This document shows, piece after piece, positions 61,101 through 64,000 of a stretch of 64,000 nucleotides of DNA. The position numbers and the translations under genes are program-made. The notes beneath the pieces are model-generated. The model was not told the DNA's origin. It did not search any database and saw nothing but the letters and a program-made list of their open reading frames with translations. This stretch comes from Struthio camelus (lineage: Eukaryota > Chordata > Aves > Struthioniformes > Struthionidae). Each line of letters begins with the position of its first letter. The stretch's first letter is position 1. Where the stretch lies: NCBI RefSeq assembly GCF_040807025.1, contig NC_090944.1, positions 5,546,068-5,610,067 on the forward strand, given 5' to 3'.

Positions 61101-64000
61101 GCCCAGCACCTCCAACACAATGCCCAGCTCCCCTCTGCACCCCCAAAACAAGCCCAGCCCCCGCAACACAAGCCCAACACCTCAAAAACAAGCCCAGATC
61201 CCCTCAACACTCCCACAAGCTCAACACAACAAACACACAGCCCAGATCCCCTCTGCACCCCCATAACAGCCCCAACACCTCCAATACAAGCCCCAGATCC
61301 CCTCAGCACCCCCACCACAAGCCCAGCACCCCCAACACAATGCCCAGATCTCCTCTACACCACGGAAAAAAAGGCCCCGCACCTCGAAAACATGGCCAGA
61401 TCCCCTCAGCACCCCCACTACAAGCCCCGCACCTCCAAAACAATGCCCCGGATCACCTCAGCAGCCCCACCACAACGCCCAGATCCCCTCTGCACCCCCA
61501 ACGCAATGGCCAGATCCCCCCAGCACCCCTACCCCAAGCCCAGCACCCCCAACACAATGCCCCGATCCCCTCAGCACCCCTACCACAAGCCCTGCACCCC
61601 CAACACAATGCCCCAGATCCCCTCAGAACCCCAAAACAAGGCCCACATCCCCTCAGCAAACCCATGACAAGACCAGCTCCCCCGACACAAGGCCCACATC
61701 CCCTCAGCACCCCCAAAACAAGGCCCAGCAACTCCAACACAACGCCCAGCTCCCCTCTGCACTTCCACAAAAAGCCCAGCAGCCTGCATGACAAGCCCAG
61801 CACCTCAAAACAAGCCCCATATTCCCTCAGCACCCCCACAAGAAGGTCCGGATCCCCTCAGCACCCCCATGACAAGCCCAGATGCCCTCTGCACTCCCAC
61901 AAGCCCAACACAACAAACACACAGCCCAGATCCCCTCTGCACCCCCATAACAGGCCCAACACCTCCAATACAAGCCCCAGATCCCCTCCGCACTCGCACA
62001 ACATGCCCAGCACCCCTAACACAAGCCCAGATCCCCTCAGCACCACTATGACAAGTCCAGCACCTCAAAAACAATGCCCAGATCCCCTCTGCACCCCCAC
62101 AACAAAGCCCAGCACCCCAAACACAACGCCCAGATCCCCCCAGCACCCCCACCACAAGCCCAGCACCCCCAACACAACGCCCAGATCCCTTCAGTACCCT
62201 CATGACAAGACTAGCACCCCCAACACAACACCCAGCTCCACTGAGCAGCCCGAAAACAAGCCTAGCACCCCCAACACAACACCCAGATCCCCCAAAACTA
62301 GGCCCAGCACCTCCAACACAATGCCCAGCTCCCCTCTGCACCCCCAAAACAAGCCCAGCCCCCGCAACACAAGCCCAACACCTCAAAAACAAGCCCAGAT
62401 CCCCTCAACACTCCCACAAGCTCAACACAACAAACACACAGCCCAGATCCCCTCTGCACCCCCATAACAGGCCCAACACCTCCAATACAAGCCCCAGATC
62501 CCCTCAGCACCCCCACCACAAGCCCAGCACCCCCAACACAATGCCCAGATCTCCTCTACACCACGGAAAAAAAGGCCCCGCACCTCGAAAACATGGCCAG
62601 ATCCCCTCAGCACCCCCACTACAAGCCCCGCACCTCCAAAACAATGCCCCGGATCACCTCAGCAGCCCCACCACAACGCCCAGATCCCCTCTGCACCCCC
62701 AACGCAATGGCCAGATCCCCCCAGCACCCCTACCCCAAGCCCAGCACCCCCAACACAATGCCCCGATCCCCTCAGCACCCCTACCACAAGCCCTGCACCC
62801 CCAACACAATGCCCCAGATCCCCTCAGAACCCCAAAACAAGGCCCACATCCCCTCAGCAAACCCATTACAAGACCAGCTCCCCCGACACAAGGCCCACAT
62901 CCCCTCAGCACCCCCAAAACAAGGCCCAGCAACTCCAACACAACGCCCACCTCCCCTCTGCACTTCCACAAAAAGCCCAGCAGCCTGCATGACAAGCCCA
63001 GCACCTCAAAACAAGCCCCATATTCCCTCAGCACCCCCACAAGAAGGTCCAAATCCCCTCAGCACCCCCATGACAAGCCCAGATCCCCTCTGCACTCCCA
63101 CAAGCCCAAAACAACAAATAATGCCCAGATCCCCTCGGCACACCCATAACAGGCCCAACACCTCCAATACAAGCCCCAGATCCCCTCCGCACTCGCACAA
63201 CACGCCCAGCACCCCTAACACAAGCCCAGATCCCCTCAGCACCACTATGACAAGTCCAGCACCCCCAACACAATGCCCAGATCCCCTCTGCACCCCCACA
63301 AAAAAGCCCAGCACTTCAAAAACAATGCCCAGATCCCCTCAGCACCCCTAAAACAAAGCCCAGCAACTCCAACACAACGCCCAGCTCCCCTCTGCACTTC
63401 CACAAAAAGCCCAGCAGCCTGCATGACAAGCCCAGCACCTCAAAACAAGCCCCATATTCCCTCAGCACCCCCACAAGAAGGTCCAGATCCCCTCAGCACC
63501 CCCATGACAAGCCCAGATGCCCTCTGCACTCCCACAAGCCCAACACAACAAACACACAGCCCAGATCCCCTCTGCACCCCCATAACAGGCCCAACACCTC
63601 CAATACAAGCCCCAGATCCCCTCCGCACTGGCACAACACGCCCAGCACCCCTAACACAAGCCCAGATCCCCTCAGCACCACTATGACAAGTCCAGCACCT
63701 CAAAAACAATGCCCAGATCCCCTCTGCACCCCCACAACAAAGCCCAACACAACAAACACACAGCCCAGATCCCCTCAGCACCCCCACCACAAGCCCAGCA
63801 CCCCCAACACAACGCCCAGATCCCTTCAGTACCCTCATGACAAGACCAGCACCCCCAACACAACACCCAGCTCCACTGAGCAGCCCGAAAACAAGCCTAG
63901 CACCCCCAACACAACACCCAGATCCCCCAAAACTAGGCCCAGCACCTCCAACACAATGCCCAGCTCCCCTCTGCACCCCCAAAACAAGCCCAGCCCCCGC
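34150..64000 (-). repeat. 30-kb C-rich minisatellite with higher-order repeats
   Basis: Continuous tandem array to the window end. A 30-31-base monomer starting CCCAGATCCCCTCAGCACCC alternates with a 21-base monomer CCCAGCACCCCCAACACAAT plus G, for a composite of about 51 bases and roughly 580 composites. It is the reverse complement of the G-rich arrays at 8521, 18088, 27655 and 29967. Marker variants recur at fixed distances: the segment beginning near 38784 returns at 39985, 41493, 43129, 44330, 45531, 47167, 48368, 51123, 52662, 54201, 55837, 57375, 59010, 60775, 62202 and 63838. Spacings cluster at 1201, 1539 and 1636 bases. The left end (34150-36000) is less regular. Long open frames on both strands result from the 51-base period. 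Confidence 0.95.
41493..49568 (-). repeat. Two 4038-base superblocks in the large array
   Basis: Inside the minisatellite, 41493-45530 is repeated as 45531-49568. Each superblock has the same order of spacings, 1636 + 1201 + 1201. Matching markers are 41854/45892, 43490/47528 and 44691/48729, all 4038 apart. A second level of duplication thus sits above the 1.2-1.6-kb blocks. Confidence 0.8.

Noticed and set aside
34150..64000. Dozens of Gly/Cys/Trp-rich open frames on the minus strand of the array
   Set aside because: Mirror image of the same periodic effect; no non-repetitive sequence in any of them.
34150..64000. CRISPR-like array of repeats of about 30 bases
   Set aside because: No unique spacers, monomers alternate directly, the genome is eukaryotic, and there are no cas genes.

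Overview
The window looks like a GC-rich, repeat-rich stretch of a bird genome. Three things point there: the 3' ends of CR1 LINE elements (about 9288-9479 and two copies), sequence related to very large interferon-inducible GTPases (VLIG/GVIN) broken by frameshifts and stops, and a small GC-rich gene with GT-AG introns of only 150-332 bases. The species cannot be named from the sequence. Nothing bacterial (operons, ribosome binding sites, insertion sequences, CRISPR) was seen, and no tRNA or rRNA gene was recognised.

Layout. Positions 1-28589 are three head-to-tail copies of a unit of about 9.57 kb (1-9568, 9569-19135, 19136-28589), differing by scattered single bases and small indels; copy 3 is the most divergent. 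A fourth copy is truncated (28590-28975). Each unit reads, all on the + strand: an unassigned 0.6-kb segment; the C-terminal part of a VLIG gene (broken); a CpG-rich promoter-like region with a GCGA microsatellite; a complete four-exon gene with an open frame (306 residues) and a poly(A) signal; the linker plus GTPase part of a second VLIG copy (broken); a short VLIG 3'-flank-like piece; a G-rich minisatellite of 0.65-0.77 kb; and a CR1 3' end.

Positions 28590-34150 are the edge of the amplified block. They hold the truncated fourth unit, a longer G-rich minisatellite (29967-31230) between 73-base direct repeats, an unassigned T-rich stretch, and two decayed paralogues of the four-exon gene (32.3-32.8 kb and 33.0-34.0 kb). 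Positions 34150-64000 are one continuous C-rich minisatellite of nearly 30 kb. It is the same repeat family as the short arrays but in inverted orientation, organised into higher-order blocks of about 1.20, 1.54 and 1.64 kb.

How it fits together (inference). A VLIG locus decayed, was interrupted by minisatellite and CR1 sequence, and was then amplified. The passenger gene between the VLIG halves is the only part that still looks protein-coding, so the amplification may matter mainly as a dosage increase of that gene. It encodes a short hydrophobic N-terminus, a proline-rich linker, an RVxF-like motif (a protein phosphatase 1 docking pattern), an acidic run and a Cys-rich, Arg-rich tail. I do not recognise the family; it and the 30-kb inverted higher-order array are the two most interesting objects here.
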